Position numbers and translations under genes: made by a program. This document shows, in pieces, positions 26,200 to 34,445 of a DNA stretch of 64,000 bases. Under the pieces are notes generated by a model that made no database searches, was not told the origin of the DNA, and saw only the letters and a program-made list of their open reading frames with translations. The DNA comes from Kineosporia babensis (GTDB taxonomy: Bacteria > Actinomycetota > Actinomycetes > Actinomycetales > Kineosporiaceae). The DNA lies in contig NZ_JAJOMB010000016.1 of the NCBI RefSeq assembly GCF_021129305.1, forward strand, positions 62,001 through 126,000. Reading direction: 5' to 3'. The stretch's first letter is position 1; the number at the start of each line of letters is the position of its first letter.

Positions 26200-27705
26200 T
26201 CAGCGGCTCGCACTCGAAACTGTTCCGGCGCCCTTGCGCTGGTTCCGGGCCAGGCCGACGGCGGCGTCCACGACGAGGAACGCGATCAGGGTGACCCCGA
26301 GAACGGGCATAAACCAGCCCACTGCGGCGGCGATCGCAGCAGCGAACAGCAACTGCACCGGGGGTACCGCGCGCCAGGCGCCCGGTTTCGGGGCCGAGCC
26401 GAGGGCGAAACGCTTGCCGGTGGGCCGTCGCTGCCACCACATCCGGTAGCCCCACACGATCACGCACAGCAGGCCGACCGCCAGCCCGGCCAGCAGCAGC
26501 TGGTTGGCCAGGCCGAAGAGCAGCCCCATGTGCGCCGCGATCCCGATGCTGGTGACCTGGGCCAGGAACGGCCAATCGGCGAACCGGCTGACGCTCACCA
26601 CCTCGGACGTGCTCGGGTCCACCACGGCCTTGTCGAAGTGGACCGGGATGCTGCGGTCCTTCTCGACCACCAGCCAGCCCTCCCCCTCGGCAGCCGGCGG
26701 GGTGAGCCGGACGGCATCGTTCAGCCCCGCGCCGTTGGCGGCCGCGATCACCTCATCCACCCGGTCCAGCGACTGGGCTTCGTCGGAGACCGGAGCCGGC
26801 GCTTCCGACATCCCGTGACCTTCGTGGCCGGTGGCAGCCGTGGAACCGGATGCCTCGAGGGAGGTGGAGACCTCCGGGGAGTTACTGTTCAGCGCGGTGA
26901 GAACCTCGCCGAAGTTGCCGCCGGCCCAGCGTGACCAGGTCAGGCCGGTGGCAGACAGGAACAGCAGACCCACGGCCAGCCAGACGCCCAGGGCCGCATG
27001 CCAGCTGCGGGTGCGCCGGACTCCTGTACGGGCGGCCAGGTCCGGGGTGAGGGCGCGGCGCAGAAATCCGCGGGAGTCGCGGGTGCGGCGGCGCAGCTGC
27101 TGCCACCACAGGAACAGGCCCCCGAGCACGACGACCCACAGCCAGCTGGCGGCGGTCTCGCTGTACCAGCGGCCCCAGTCGCCCAGTTGCAGATTGCGGT
27201 GGGTGTCGTCCAGCCAGGTACGCACCGGGGTGTATCCGGCCCAGGTGGTCAGCTCACCGCGCACCTCGGCGGTGTACGGGTCGACGTAGACCGTGCGCTG
27301 GCGGTCGTCGGTGAGTTCGGGGACGTTCAGCGTGACCTGAGTGGTGTCTTCAGCCGTGCTGCCCGGAATGACCTGAGCGACATCGCCTTCCGGATGCGCG
27401 GCCCGGGCGGCGGCGATCTGCTGGGCCACCGGCAGCGCGGTCCGACCCTGCGGATCCACGTGCAGTTCGTCGCGGTAGACGATGCTGTCCAGCTGAGGAC
27501 TGAAGACGTACGCCAGCCCGGTGAGCGCGGCGACCGCCAGAAACGGGGCGATGAACACCCCGGCATAGAAGTGCAGCCGCAGGATCAGCGCACCCCAAGG
27601 GCTCCGTCGTGTTACTGGGCGTGGCTTTTCGTCCTCGACCACCGCCGTCAGGACGTGGGGGTCCTCGATCGACGGATCTTCCGTCCGGTCGGCAGGCAGG
27701 GTCAC
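26200..27705 (-). CDS. PepSY-domain transmembrane protein
   Basis: A 501-residue integral membrane protein of the PepSY_TM (FegB/PiuB-like) family, whose members are linked to iron or copper handling and may reduce or move metal-ligand complexes across the membrane. The first helix reads LHFYAGVFIAPFLAVAALTG and carries the early His. LDDTHRNLQLGDWGRWYSE precedes helix two, and SWHAALGVWLAVGLLFLSAT and GIAAHMGLLFGLANQLLLAG hold further intramembrane His residues that could bind haem. A His/Met-containing loop (TGHEGHGMSEAP) lies outside. The GTG at 27705 has AGGAG 7 nt upstream. Two BlaI/CopY-type operators lie 44-92 bp before the start, tying it to the repressor gene upstream. Confidence 0.85.
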   Translation of the reverse strand: MTLPADRTEDPSIEDPHVLTAVVEDEKPRPVTRRSPWGALILRLHFYAGVFIAPFLAVAALTGLAYVFSPQLDSIVYRDELHVDPQGRTALPVAQQIAAARAAHPEGDVAQVIPGSTAEDTTQVTLNVPELTDDRQRTVYVDPYTAEVRGELTTWAGYTPVRTWLDDTHRNLQLGDWGRWYSETAASWLWVVVLGGLFLWWQQLRRRTRDSRGFLRRALTPDLAARTGVRRTRSWHAALGVWLAVGLLFLSATGLTWSRWAGGNFGEVLTALNSNSPEVSTSLEASGSTAATGHEGHGMSEAPAPVSDEAQSLDRVDEVIAAANGAGLNDAVRLTPPAAEGEGWLVVEKDRSIPVHFDKAVVDPSTSEVVSVSRFADWPFLAQVTSIGIAAHMGLLFGLANQLLLAGLAVGLLCVIVWGYRMWWQRRPTGKRFALGSAPKPGAWRAVPPVQLLFAAAIAAAVGWFMPVLGVTLIAFLVVDAAVGLARNQRKGAGTVSSASR

Positions 27706-27748
27706 AACAGCACTCCTCGCGCGTCAGGAATCCAGGCAGCACGACGTT

Positions 27749-27797
27749 TCTACGTCACGTAGAAATGAACCCTACACACATCTCTACGTGTCGTAGA
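27749..27797. promoter_or_regulatory. Two BlaI/CopY-type operators before the PepSY gene
   Basis: TCTACGTCACGTAGA at 27749-27763 and TCTACGTGTCGTAGA at 27783-27797 share the form TCTAC-N5-GTAGA and start 34 bp apart. A third copy precedes the blaI-type gene. BlaI/MecI/CopY repressors bind short palindromes of the TAC...GTA kind as dimers. The spacing places both where a promoter for the PepSY gene would lie. Confidence 0.7.
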
Positions 27798-27856
27798 ACA
27801 AGCTCGTCCGATCCGGCGGCCTGAATCGTGCGCCGCTTCCTGAGACGCTTCTTCGG

Positions 27857-28627
27857 CTAGGGATTCTGGAGGGCGAACCGGCGACTTTCCGGCATCTGGC
27901 TCAGCAGCCGCCGCACCCGCGCCAGGGTGGCCGCATCCGGCTCCCAGCCCACACCGTCCAGCCCACCCGGCACGCCGGAGCCCAGGCGCATGATGGCCCG
28001 CAGGGTCACGTCGTGGCTGACGTGGGCGGCGGCCTCGTCGTCGGCCCAGGCCTCGGTGGCCGCGCCGACCGCAGCGGCCGCCACCCGGCACGAGGGCACG
28101 AACGGGAAAATCCGCTGCCAGGCCAGGAAACCGGCGACCAGCAGGTCGTGGCGGTTCTGGGCGTGACTGCGCTCATGCGCCAGAATCGCCCGCAACTCGG
28201 TGTCGTCGGCCAGTTCCAGGCACCCGCGGGTCACCACCACCATCGGCTGGGACCCGTTGGGCAGGCAGTAGGCCAGCGCCCGGTCGTCGTCGATGATGTG
28301 CACCCGCAGCTCGGGGTCGTAGATCGCCACCATGGCCAGGGCATCCTGGTGACGGCGCTGCGACCCGCGCAAGGTGTACACGGTCTGCAACAGCCGCCCG
28401 AGCATCCACAGCAGCAGCAACCCGGCGATCAGCCAGGAGTCGGCACTGAGGGCCAGGGTGAGCAGCAGCACGTACGCGGTGACCAGGGCGTAGACCACCC
28501 AGGTGACGGCGGCCGCGCGCGGGGCCCGGCTGGTCCAGCGGGCCCGCGAGAGCAGGACCGGAACCGGCCACAGCAGGGCGATGACGGCCAGCGGCATCAG
28601 GATCCGCCCGGCCAGCTCCGGACTCAC
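27857..28627 (-). CDS. M56-family membrane zinc peptidase, short BlaR1-like
   Basis: A 256-residue membrane peptidase. Three hydrophobic helices lie in the first 85 residues. The zinc motif is AILAHERSHAQNRHDL (HExxH, His151, Glu152, His155), with a downstream AATEAWADDEAA that could give the third ligand. Unlike staphylococcal BlaR1/MecR1 it has no C-terminal penicillin-binding sensor domain, so it is a peptidase module only. In BlaI/BlaR systems the peptidase inactivates the repressor. The GTG at 28627 overlaps the repressor stop as GTGA, so both are made together. The signal it senses is unknown; antibiotic and copper are both possible. Confidence 0.88.
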   Translation of the reverse strand: MSPELAGRILMPLAVIALLWPVPVLLSRARWTSRAPRAAAVTWVVYALVTAYVLLLTLALSADSWLIAGLLLLWMLGRLLQTVYTLRGSQRRHQDALAMVAIYDPELRVHIIDDDRALAYCLPNGSQPMVVVTRGCLELADDTELRAILAHERSHAQNRHDLLVAGFLAWQRIFPFVPSCRVAAAAVGAATEAWADDEAAAHVSHDVTLRAIMRLGSGVPGGLDGVGWEPDAATLARVRRLLSQMPESRRFALQNP

Positions 28628-29004
28628 GAAGGACGCCGGCGCGTCGGGCGGTCCTTCTCGCCCGCACCCAGCGCCTTACGCAGCGACTCGGCATCGGCCG
28701 AGGACACCGAGCGCACGAACATCGACAGGGCCAGGTGGTGGTCGGCGCTGTCCTGCAGGACCGCCAGCATCGCCTGCGCCGTCATCTCCTCGCGGCTGCG
28801 CACCGCGCGGTGGCGGTAGACCCGGCCGTCGCGCTCGCGCAGCACCATGTCCTTGGCGCGCAGGCGGTCCAGCACGGTGTGCACGGTGGTCAGGGCCGGC
28901 TGACGTTCGGCGAGCAGGTCCACCACCTCGGGGGCGGTCAGGCCGTCCGGGTGGTCCCAGAGGCACTCGAGCACAGCTCGTTCCAGATGGTCGCGCCGGG
29001 TCAT
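28624..29004 (-). CDS. BlaI/MecI/CopY-family transcriptional repressor
   Basis: A 126-residue winged-helix repressor. The DNA-binding half reads ERAVLECLWDHPDGLTAPEV, followed by VDLLAERQPALTTVHTVLDR and LRAKDMVLRERDGRVYRHRA, the standard BlaI pattern; the C-terminal half is a dimerisation helix set. The ATG at 29004 is preceded by an AGGGAGGG purine run. The operator TCTAC-N5-GTAGA sits 20 bp upstream, so it should repress its own operon, and two more copies precede the PepSY gene. No CopY copper Cys motif is seen, favouring relief by the partner M56 peptidase. Confidence 0.92.
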   Translation of the reverse strand: MTRRDHLERAVLECLWDHPDGLTAPEVVDLLAERQPALTTVHTVLDRLRAKDMVLRERDGRVYRHRAVRSREEMTAQAMLAVLQDSADHHLALSMFVRSVSSADAESLRKALGAGEKDRPTRRRPS

Positions 29005-29023
29005 GCCGCTCGCCCTCCCTCTC

Positions 29024-29038
29024 TCTACACGACGTAGA
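29024..29038. promoter_or_regulatory. BlaI/CopY-type operator, autoregulatory
   Basis: TCTACACGACGTAGA at 29024-29038, same TCTAC-N5-GTAGA form as the two copies near 27.75 kb. The palindrome extends to 8-bp arms over 29021-29041. It lies 20-34 bp upstream of the repressor start. Confidence 0.75.
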
Positions 29039-29097
29039 GAGACCACCCTAGACCCGGTGCTCCCCGCGTACGGCCGTTGCGAACTGTTGGCAATAGG

Positions 29098-29152
29098 CTG
29101 TCCGTCGGCTGCTACCGCTGGTCAGGGGTGCGCAGCAGGCAGCATCGGACAG
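29098..29152 (+). other. Possible leader stem-loop before the ABC pair
   Basis: CTGTCCG at 29098-29104 pairs with CGGACAG at 29146-29152, and an inner GCTGCT/AGCAG pairing is possible, giving an interrupted hairpin that ends a few bases before the GAGG ribosome site of the first ABC gene. No iron box is visible in this gap. Confidence 0.25.
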
Positions 29153-29169
29153 CAGATGAGGAACCACAG

Positions 29170-30960
29170 GTGTCGAGAACCACCCCCTCGCCCGGGCAGG
29201 GCCTGCGGCTGATGTGGCCGCTGGCCCGCCACGGGCGCAGCTTCTTCCTGGCCTCCGCGGCACTCGCCTTCGCCGGCACCGTGTGTCAACTGATCCCGTA
29301 CTGGGCGATCTACCACGCCCTGAACGCCGTGGTTCAGGGCACCACCAGCCACGAGCAACTACGTACGGACGTCCTGCTCGCCTTGGGCGGTGTGGTCGGG
29401 ATGGCCGGTTTGCTGGGAGCTGCGACCTGGACCTCGCACCGGGCCGCGTTCGCGACCCTGGAGCATCTGCGGCTGAGCATCGGTGAGCGGCTGGGGCGGG
29501 TTCCGCTCGGTCAGCTGACCCGTCGCCGTTCGGGAGAGATCCAGCGGGTCGTCAACGACGACGTCGAGCGCCTGGAGTCGTTCCTGGCCCACGCCGTCCC
29601 GGACCTGATCTCCACGGCCGGTGTCCTGTTCGGCACCACCGCCTGGCTGCTGTGGGTGGACTGGCGGATGGGTCTGGTCTCGCTGTCGGTCGTGGTGGTC
29701 TCCCTGCCGCTGATGATCCGAGGGGCGAACCTGGGGGCCGACAAGACCGCGGCCTACGGTGCGGCGATGGCCACGATGAACGGCTCGATGGTCGAGTTCG
29801 TGCGGGGCCTGCCGGTGATCCGCACGTTCCACCGCAGCAGCGACCCCTTCGCCGAGACGTCCGCGGCGATCCGCGCCGCGACCGGTTTCCAGGCCGAGTG
29901 GGGACGTCAGCTGGTTCCCACGTACACGCTCTTCTACACGTTGCTCGCCAGCAATGTGGTGGTGATCGTCCCGGCCGGGCTCTGGATGTGGCAGGCCGGA
30001 TCGCTCGGCACCGCCGACCTCCTGCTGTTCCTGATCGTCGGCCTGGGCTACACCTCGTCGCTGATGAAGCTGATGCAGCTGGTCACCCAGCTGGGCCGGC
30101 TCGGCCTCGGGGCGGCCATGATCACCGATCTGGGCAACCTGCCGGTCCTGCCCCAGCCGGCCGAGGCCGCGCCGCTGGGCAGGCCGCAGGTCGAGGTCAC
30201 CGACGTGCATTTCGCCCACCTCGACATGGAAGGACGCCCGCATCAGGCCCTCTCGGGGGTCTCCTTCCGGGCCGAGCCCGGCACCATGACCGCGATCGTC
30301 GGTCCTTCCGGGGCCGGGAAGTCCACCCTGGCCTCGCTGATCTGCCGGTTCTGGGACGTCGACGAGGGGCAGGTGTCGGTCGGCGGGGCCGACGTCCGGC
30401 AGATGCCCTTCGACCAGCTGATGTCCCAGATCGCCTTCGTTCTGCAGGACACCTTCCTGTTCGACGACACCATCGAGGCGAACCTGCGCCTGGCCCGGCC
30501 CGACGCCACGCCGGAGGAACTGCACGAGGCCGCCCGGGCCGCCCGCGCCCACGACTTCATCACCGCGCTGCCCGAGGGGTACCGCACCCGGATCGGCTCC
30601 CGCGGCGCCCGCCTTTCCGGCGGTGAGCAGCAGCGCCTCTCGATCGCCCGGGCCCTGCTGAAGGACGCGCCGATCATCGTGCTGGACGAGGCCACCGCCT
30701 ACGTCGACCCGGAGAACGAGGCCGCCCTGCAGGAGGCTCTGTCCAGCCTGGTCCAGGGACGAACGCTGATCGTGGTGGCGCACCGCCTCTCGACGGTCGT
30801 GGGCGCGGACCAGATCCTGGTGATGGACGCCGGCCGCATCGTGGAACGCGGCCGGCACAGCGAGCTGGTCGCGGCCGACGGCCTGTACGCCCGGCTCTGG
30901 GACGCCTTCGACGGCGAGGCCCTGCAGCCCTCGATCGACATCACGGAGAAGACCCGTTGA
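29170..30960 (+). CDS. ABC transporter, fused membrane-ATPase protein, IrtA/YbtP-like
   Basis: A 596-residue fused transporter half: six-helix membrane domain followed by an ATPase. All motifs are canonical: Walker A GPSGAGKST, Q-loop AFVLQDTFLF, signature LSGGEQQRLSIARALL, Walker B IIVLDEATAYVDPENE, H-loop VVAHRLSTV. It works as a heterodimer with the next gene, which overlaps by 4 bp. The position beside siderophore uptake genes points to the IrtAB/YbtPQ group, which import ferric siderophores despite an exporter fold; export of another compound is the alternative. The GTG at 29170 is chosen because GAGG lies 8 nt before it; a frame open further upstream lacks transporter sequence. Confidence 0.88.
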   Translation: MSRTTPSPGQGLRLMWPLARHGRSFFLASAALAFAGTVCQLIPYWAIYHALNAVVQGTTSHEQLRTDVLLALGGVVGMAGLLGAATWTSHRAAFATLEHLRLSIGERLGRVPLGQLTRRRSGEIQRVVNDDVERLESFLAHAVPDLISTAGVLFGTTAWLLWVDWRMGLVSLSVVVVSLPLMIRGANLGADKTAAYGAAMATMNGSMVEFVRGLPVIRTFHRSSDPFAETSAAIRAATGFQAEWGRQLVPTYTLFYTLLASNVVVIVPAGLWMWQAGSLGTADLLLFLIVGLGYTSSLMKLMQLVTQLGRLGLGAAMITDLGNLPVLPQPAEAAPLGRPQVEVTDVHFAHLDMEGRPHQALSGVSFRAEPGTMTAIVGPSGAGKSTLASLICRFWDVDEGQVSVGGADVRQMPFDQLMSQIAFVLQDTFLFDDTIEANLRLARPDATPEELHEAARAARAHDFITALPEGYRTRIGSRGARLSGGEQQRLSIARALLKDAPIIVLDEATAYVDPENEAALQEALSSLVQGRTLIVVAHRLSTVVGADQILVMDAGRIVERGRHSELVAADGLYARLWDAFDGEALQPSIDITEKTR

Positions 30961-32711
30961 ACACTGCTGCGGTCTCCCCGCTCAAAGCCCTGTGGTCGGT
31001 GTTCGGTGAGCGCCGACGTCCTCTGGTCCTGGCTGTTGTTCTGCGTGCTCTGGCCGCGGCCGCGATGGGGGTCCCGGTGGCGGTGATCGTCTGGAGCGTC
31101 GAGGCGATCCGGACCGGGACGCTCGACGAGAGCGGCGCGGTCGGTGCCGGGGCCGTCGTGGTGGTCGCGGTGTCCCTCCAGTACGCGCTCTGGTTCGGGG
31201 CCAATCACCTGGCCTGGGTGAACACCTTCCAGGCGGTCGGCGAGGGCCGGATCAACGCTCTGCGGCACGTCGAGAAACTTCCGGTGGGCGCGGTGGCGGG
31301 CAAGGGTTCCGGCGACATCAGCGCGGTCCTCGGCGCCGACCACGAACAGGTCGCGATCTACGCCCACCAGGGGCTGATGAACCTGGTCGGCGGGGCCGCG
31401 CTGCCGATCGCCACGCTCATCGGCCTGGCCGTGATCGACCCGCTGATGGCCGCGGTGGTGGCGGTCAGCATCGTCGTCGCCGCCCCGGTCTTCCTGCTCG
31501 TGAACCGGGCCTTCGTGCAGCAGTCGCTGCAGCGGGCCGACACCCTCGCCGAGGCCAACGGCCGGATCGTGGAGTACGTCCAGGGCATCGCCACCGCCCG
31601 CTCGTACCACCAGGTCGGCCCCAAGCTGCTCTGGTACCGCGAGGCGGTGGCCCGGATGCGTGCCGTCAACGACGCCCTGGCCGTGAAAATCACACCGCTG
31701 GCGTACGTCTCGATCGGTGTCGTCTTCCTGGGCGTGCCTCTGGTCATCGCGGTCTGCGGCTACGGGCTGCTGGACGGGCAGGTGGATGCCTTCACCGCCG
31801 TCGTCTTCCTCGTCGTGGTACTGCGGGTCTACACCCCGCTGGTCTCGGTGGCGGTGGAGGCCGAGGGCCTGCGCCTGACCGACGCCGCCCTGCAACGCAT
31901 TGCCCGGTTGCACTCCCTTGCGCCGCAGGCGTTCCGCGATCGCGAGATCGCCCGGCCGCTGGAGCACGACCTGGAGTTTCAGGCAGTCCGGTTCGGGTAC
32001 GACCCCGAACGGCCCGTGCTGAGCGACGTCAGCTTCACCGCGTCCGCCGGCACCACCACGGCCCTGGTCGGCCCCTCGGGCGCGGGCAAGTCCACTCTGC
32101 TGTCCCTCGCCAGCCGGTTCTACGACCCCGACCGCGGCACCGTTCGCCTGGGCGGAGTCGTCCTGAACGACCTGACCCAGGACCAACTGTTCGACGCGGT
32201 GACCATCGTGTTCCAGGATGTGTACCTGTTCCAGGGCAGCATCCGCGACAACATCGCGCTCGGCCGGCCCGAGGCCACCGCTGCGGACATCGAGCGGGCC
32301 GCCCGCGCGGCCCGCTGCCACACCTTCATCACCGCGCTGCCGGACGGGTACGAAACCCGGATCGGGGAAGGCGGTCTCACCCTCAGCGGCGGCGAACGCC
32401 AGAGACTCTCGATCGCCCGGGCCATCCTCAAGGACGCCCCCGTGGTGCTGCTGGACGAGCCCACCTCCGCCCTGGACCCGGTGAACGAGCGGGCGATCCA
32501 GGAAGCCCTGGGCGAGCTCATGCGCAACCGGACCGTTCTCGTCGTGGCCCACCGCCTGAGCACCATCCGCCACGCCGAGCAGATCCTGGTCCTGCGCGAA
32601 GGCCGGATCACCCAGCGCGGCACCCACGATCAGCTGATCACCCGGCCCGACGGCCTGTACGCCCGGATGTGGAAAGACCGCGAGCGCGCCGCCAACTGGC
32701 GCATCAGATGA
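30957..32711 (+). CDS. ABC transporter, fused membrane-ATPase protein, IrtB/YbtQ-like
   Basis: A 584-residue partner half with the same domain order. Motifs are complete: Walker A GPSGAGKST, Q-loop TIVFQDVYLF, signature LSGGERQRLSIARAIL, Walker B VVLLDEPTSALDP, H-loop VVAHRLSTI. Both halves of this pair therefore look able to hydrolyse ATP, unlike the second ABC pair in this island. The TTG start at 30957 overlaps the previous stop (TTGA). The gene ends 28 bp before the convergent double AraC regulator. A siderophore-import role is inferred from neighbourhood and from the likeness to YbtQ/IrtB. Confidence 0.88.
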   Translation: MNTAAVSPLKALWSVFGERRRPLVLAVVLRALAAAAMGVPVAVIVWSVEAIRTGTLDESGAVGAGAVVVVAVSLQYALWFGANHLAWVNTFQAVGEGRINALRHVEKLPVGAVAGKGSGDISAVLGADHEQVAIYAHQGLMNLVGGAALPIATLIGLAVIDPLMAAVVAVSIVVAAPVFLLVNRAFVQQSLQRADTLAEANGRIVEYVQGIATARSYHQVGPKLLWYREAVARMRAVNDALAVKITPLAYVSIGVVFLGVPLVIAVCGYGLLDGQVDAFTAVVFLVVVLRVYTPLVSVAVEAEGLRLTDAALQRIARLHSLAPQAFRDREIARPLEHDLEFQAVRFGYDPERPVLSDVSFTASAGTTTALVGPSGAGKSTLLSLASRFYDPDRGTVRLGGVVLNDLTQDQLFDAVTIVFQDVYLFQGSIRDNIALGRPEATAADIERAARAARCHTFITALPDGYETRIGEGGLTLSGGERQRLSIARAILKDAPVVLLDEPTSALDPVNERAIQEALGELMRNRTVLVVAHRLSTIRHAEQILVLREGRITQRGTHDQLITRPDGLYARMWKDRERAANWRIR

Positions 32712-32738
32712 ATCACCGGCAGGCGCCGAGAACATTGT

Positions 32739-34331
32739 TCAGGGTCGCGGCGGGTTCCCCTCGGCATGGCGCTGCTGGAATTGGCGGGGCGAGAGTCCGT
32801 GGAAGCGAGAGAAGGCAGCGCTGAAGGTCGGCAGATGGGCGTAGCCGGTTCGGCGGGCCACGACGCTGGGCTGGGCGCCCCCGGCAAGCAGGTCCCGGGC
32901 GATGCGCATCCGGGCGGCGTAGCGCCAGCGGCCCAGGGTCATGCCGGTCTCGTCGCGAAAAGCACGGTGCACAGCAGTGGGGACGTCGGTCTCGCTGATG
33001 GGGCCCGGCTCGCCGAGCCGACGTAGATGGTCCAGGGCAACTGCCCGCGCCCGCGCATCGACGGGCATCGGGACTGACAGCGCACGCTGGGAGGCGACCT
33101 GCTCGGCGAAAAGCTGCAGGATCCGGCGGGGGTCGTGGTTGTCGGGGCGCAGCCCGGAGCGCGCGCTGATGGAGCAGAACATCAGGTGGTCGTCCCAGGC
33201 GGGTGAGAACCGGACCTGAAGCGGCTCGCTCAGTTGAAGATCCCCGGTGGTGGCGTTCCCGAGGGGCAGCGAGACCGAGTTCTCGCGCAGGCCGGTGATG
33301 TGCTCGAGTCCGGCGGGGATCCAGGTCGCCACCCCGCGCTCGCGTTCGTAGTGCCGGCCGCCGAGGTCCAAGTAGCCGCTGCCTCGGTACATCCAGCTGA
33401 GCACGTGGATGTCGTTGGTGTGCCAGGGGGTGCTGGCCGCCGGCAGCATCGCGGGCGCTGCCGGGGCGCCGCTGGTGCGCATCATCCGGATCAGGTCGTC
33501 GGCCTGGCGGGCCGCTGCCGCCCGTTGCGTCAGCTTGCCTTCCCCGGGCCGGGCGCTGATCTCCCGGCCGAACTCGTGGGGAGTCGTTCCGAATCGGTTC
33601 TTGAAGGCCCGGGTCAGGCCGTTGCGGCTGGCGAAGCCCACGCGCAGGGCCACCTGATCCACGTCGTAGCCGCCGGCCAGGAACTCCACGGCGGCGCCGA
33701 GGCGGCACAGAAGCCGCCACTGCTCGAACGTGAGCCCGGTGCCGGTGAGGAAGTCGCGGCGCAGGGTGCGCGGGCTGGAGAGCACTCGCGCCGCCCACTG
33801 CGCGACGGTGAGATCCAATGCGGGATCGCGAATCAGTTCCTCGGCGACGGCGAGGGCACCGCGAGCGCGCGGCATCGCCGGGACCGCCATCCCCAGAGGA
33901 CTGGGGTCGCCCTCGGTAGGCGCCGAGGGACGCGAACCGGGACGGTGCAGGAGCTCGGTGATCGTCTCCAGCGAGTACCCGCGGCCGCTGTAGGGGGTGA
34001 CCTGCAGATTGAAGAGCTGGATCAGCCAGTCCTGCCAGTCACCAGGAACCTCGAAGTGGGTCGGGGCACAAGGCCCTTCGGCGCCGGCGTGGGGCCACAG
34101 CGGGAAGGCGACGGTGCCGGGTTCCGTGGTGATCGCGCGCTCGACCCAGTCACCTGCGGGGATCCAGGCGCCCTGGCCGGCCTGGAGGTGGATCACCGCC
34201 GTGTCGTCGAGGTGCACATGAGCCGTGCCGGTGCGGACCCAGATCAGGAGCGGCCGAACGGACGGGCCGGTCGCGCTCCACCGCGAAGGCGGTATCGGCG
34301 GCGGGTCGACCGGGCCGGCGGTGAAGACCAT
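32739..34331 (-). CDS. Double AraC-family regulator (two cupin-HTH modules in one chain)
   Basis: A 530-residue regulator built from two complete AraC-type modules. Module 1: cupin-like residues 20-95 (GTAHVHLDDTAVIHLQAGQG) and double HTH 160-257 (DLTVAQWAARVLSSPRTLRR, then VDQVALRVGFASRNGLTRAF). Module 2: cupin-like 300-380 (DIHVLSWMYRGSGYLDLGG, then GVATWIPAGLEHITGL) and double HTH 405-520 (VPTAVHRAFRDETGMTLGRW, then SVVARRTGYAHLPTFSAAFS). No stop or frameshift lies between them. It is divergent from the siderophore operon with an iron box between, so it is the probable siderophore-responsive activator, in the manner of PchR/YbtA. ATG at 34331 begins 34 bp from the iron box. The stop is convergent with the ABC pair. 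Confidence 0.88.
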   Translation of the reverse strand: MVFTAGPVDPPPIPPSRWSATGPSVRPLLIWVRTGTAHVHLDDTAVIHLQAGQGAWIPAGDWVERAITTEPGTVAFPLWPHAGAEGPCAPTHFEVPGDWQDWLIQLFNLQVTPYSGRGYSLETITELLHRPGSRPSAPTEGDPSPLGMAVPAMPRARGALAVAEELIRDPALDLTVAQWAARVLSSPRTLRRDFLTGTGLTFEQWRLLCRLGAAVEFLAGGYDVDQVALRVGFASRNGLTRAFKNRFGTTPHEFGREISARPGEGKLTQRAAAARQADDLIRMMRTSGAPAAPAMLPAASTPWHTNDIHVLSWMYRGSGYLDLGGRHYERERGVATWIPAGLEHITGLRENSVSLPLGNATTGDLQLSEPLQVRFSPAWDDHLMFCSISARSGLRPDNHDPRRILQLFAEQVASQRALSVPMPVDARARAVALDHLRRLGEPGPISETDVPTAVHRAFRDETGMTLGRWRYAARMRIARDLLAGGAQPSVVARRTGYAHLPTFSAAFSRFHGLSPRQFQQRHAEGNPPRP

Positions 34332-34364
34332 GTCCTAACTATGCGGCAGTTTGCGCACGCCACG

Positions 34365-34383
34365 ATAGGTGAGGTTTACCTAA
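34365..34383. promoter_or_regulatory. DtxR/IdeR-type iron box
   Basis: ATAGGTGAGGTTTACCTAA matches the 19-bp DtxR/IdeR consensus TTAGGTTAGGCTAACCTAA at 15 positions, including the AGGT and ACCTAA cores. It lies between the double AraC gene and the siderophore operon, 63 bp before the operon's first start, and should silence one or both in iron-replete cells. Confidence 0.85.
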
Positions 34384-34445
34384 CCTTAGCAACGCGCCGT
34401 TCCGCGGCCCGAGCCCATGAAGCAACCAGAAAGCTGGCTACTCCT

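Noticed and set aside
27857-28627. Full BlaR1 beta-lactam sensor
   Set aside because: The protein ends soon after the peptidase domain and has no penicillin-binding motifs (SxxK, SxN, KTG).
33234-34445. Upstream extension of the siderophore-interacting frame by 404 codons
   Set aside because: It is antisense to the double AraC gene and would place the iron box inside the coding region; the product has no recognisable domain.
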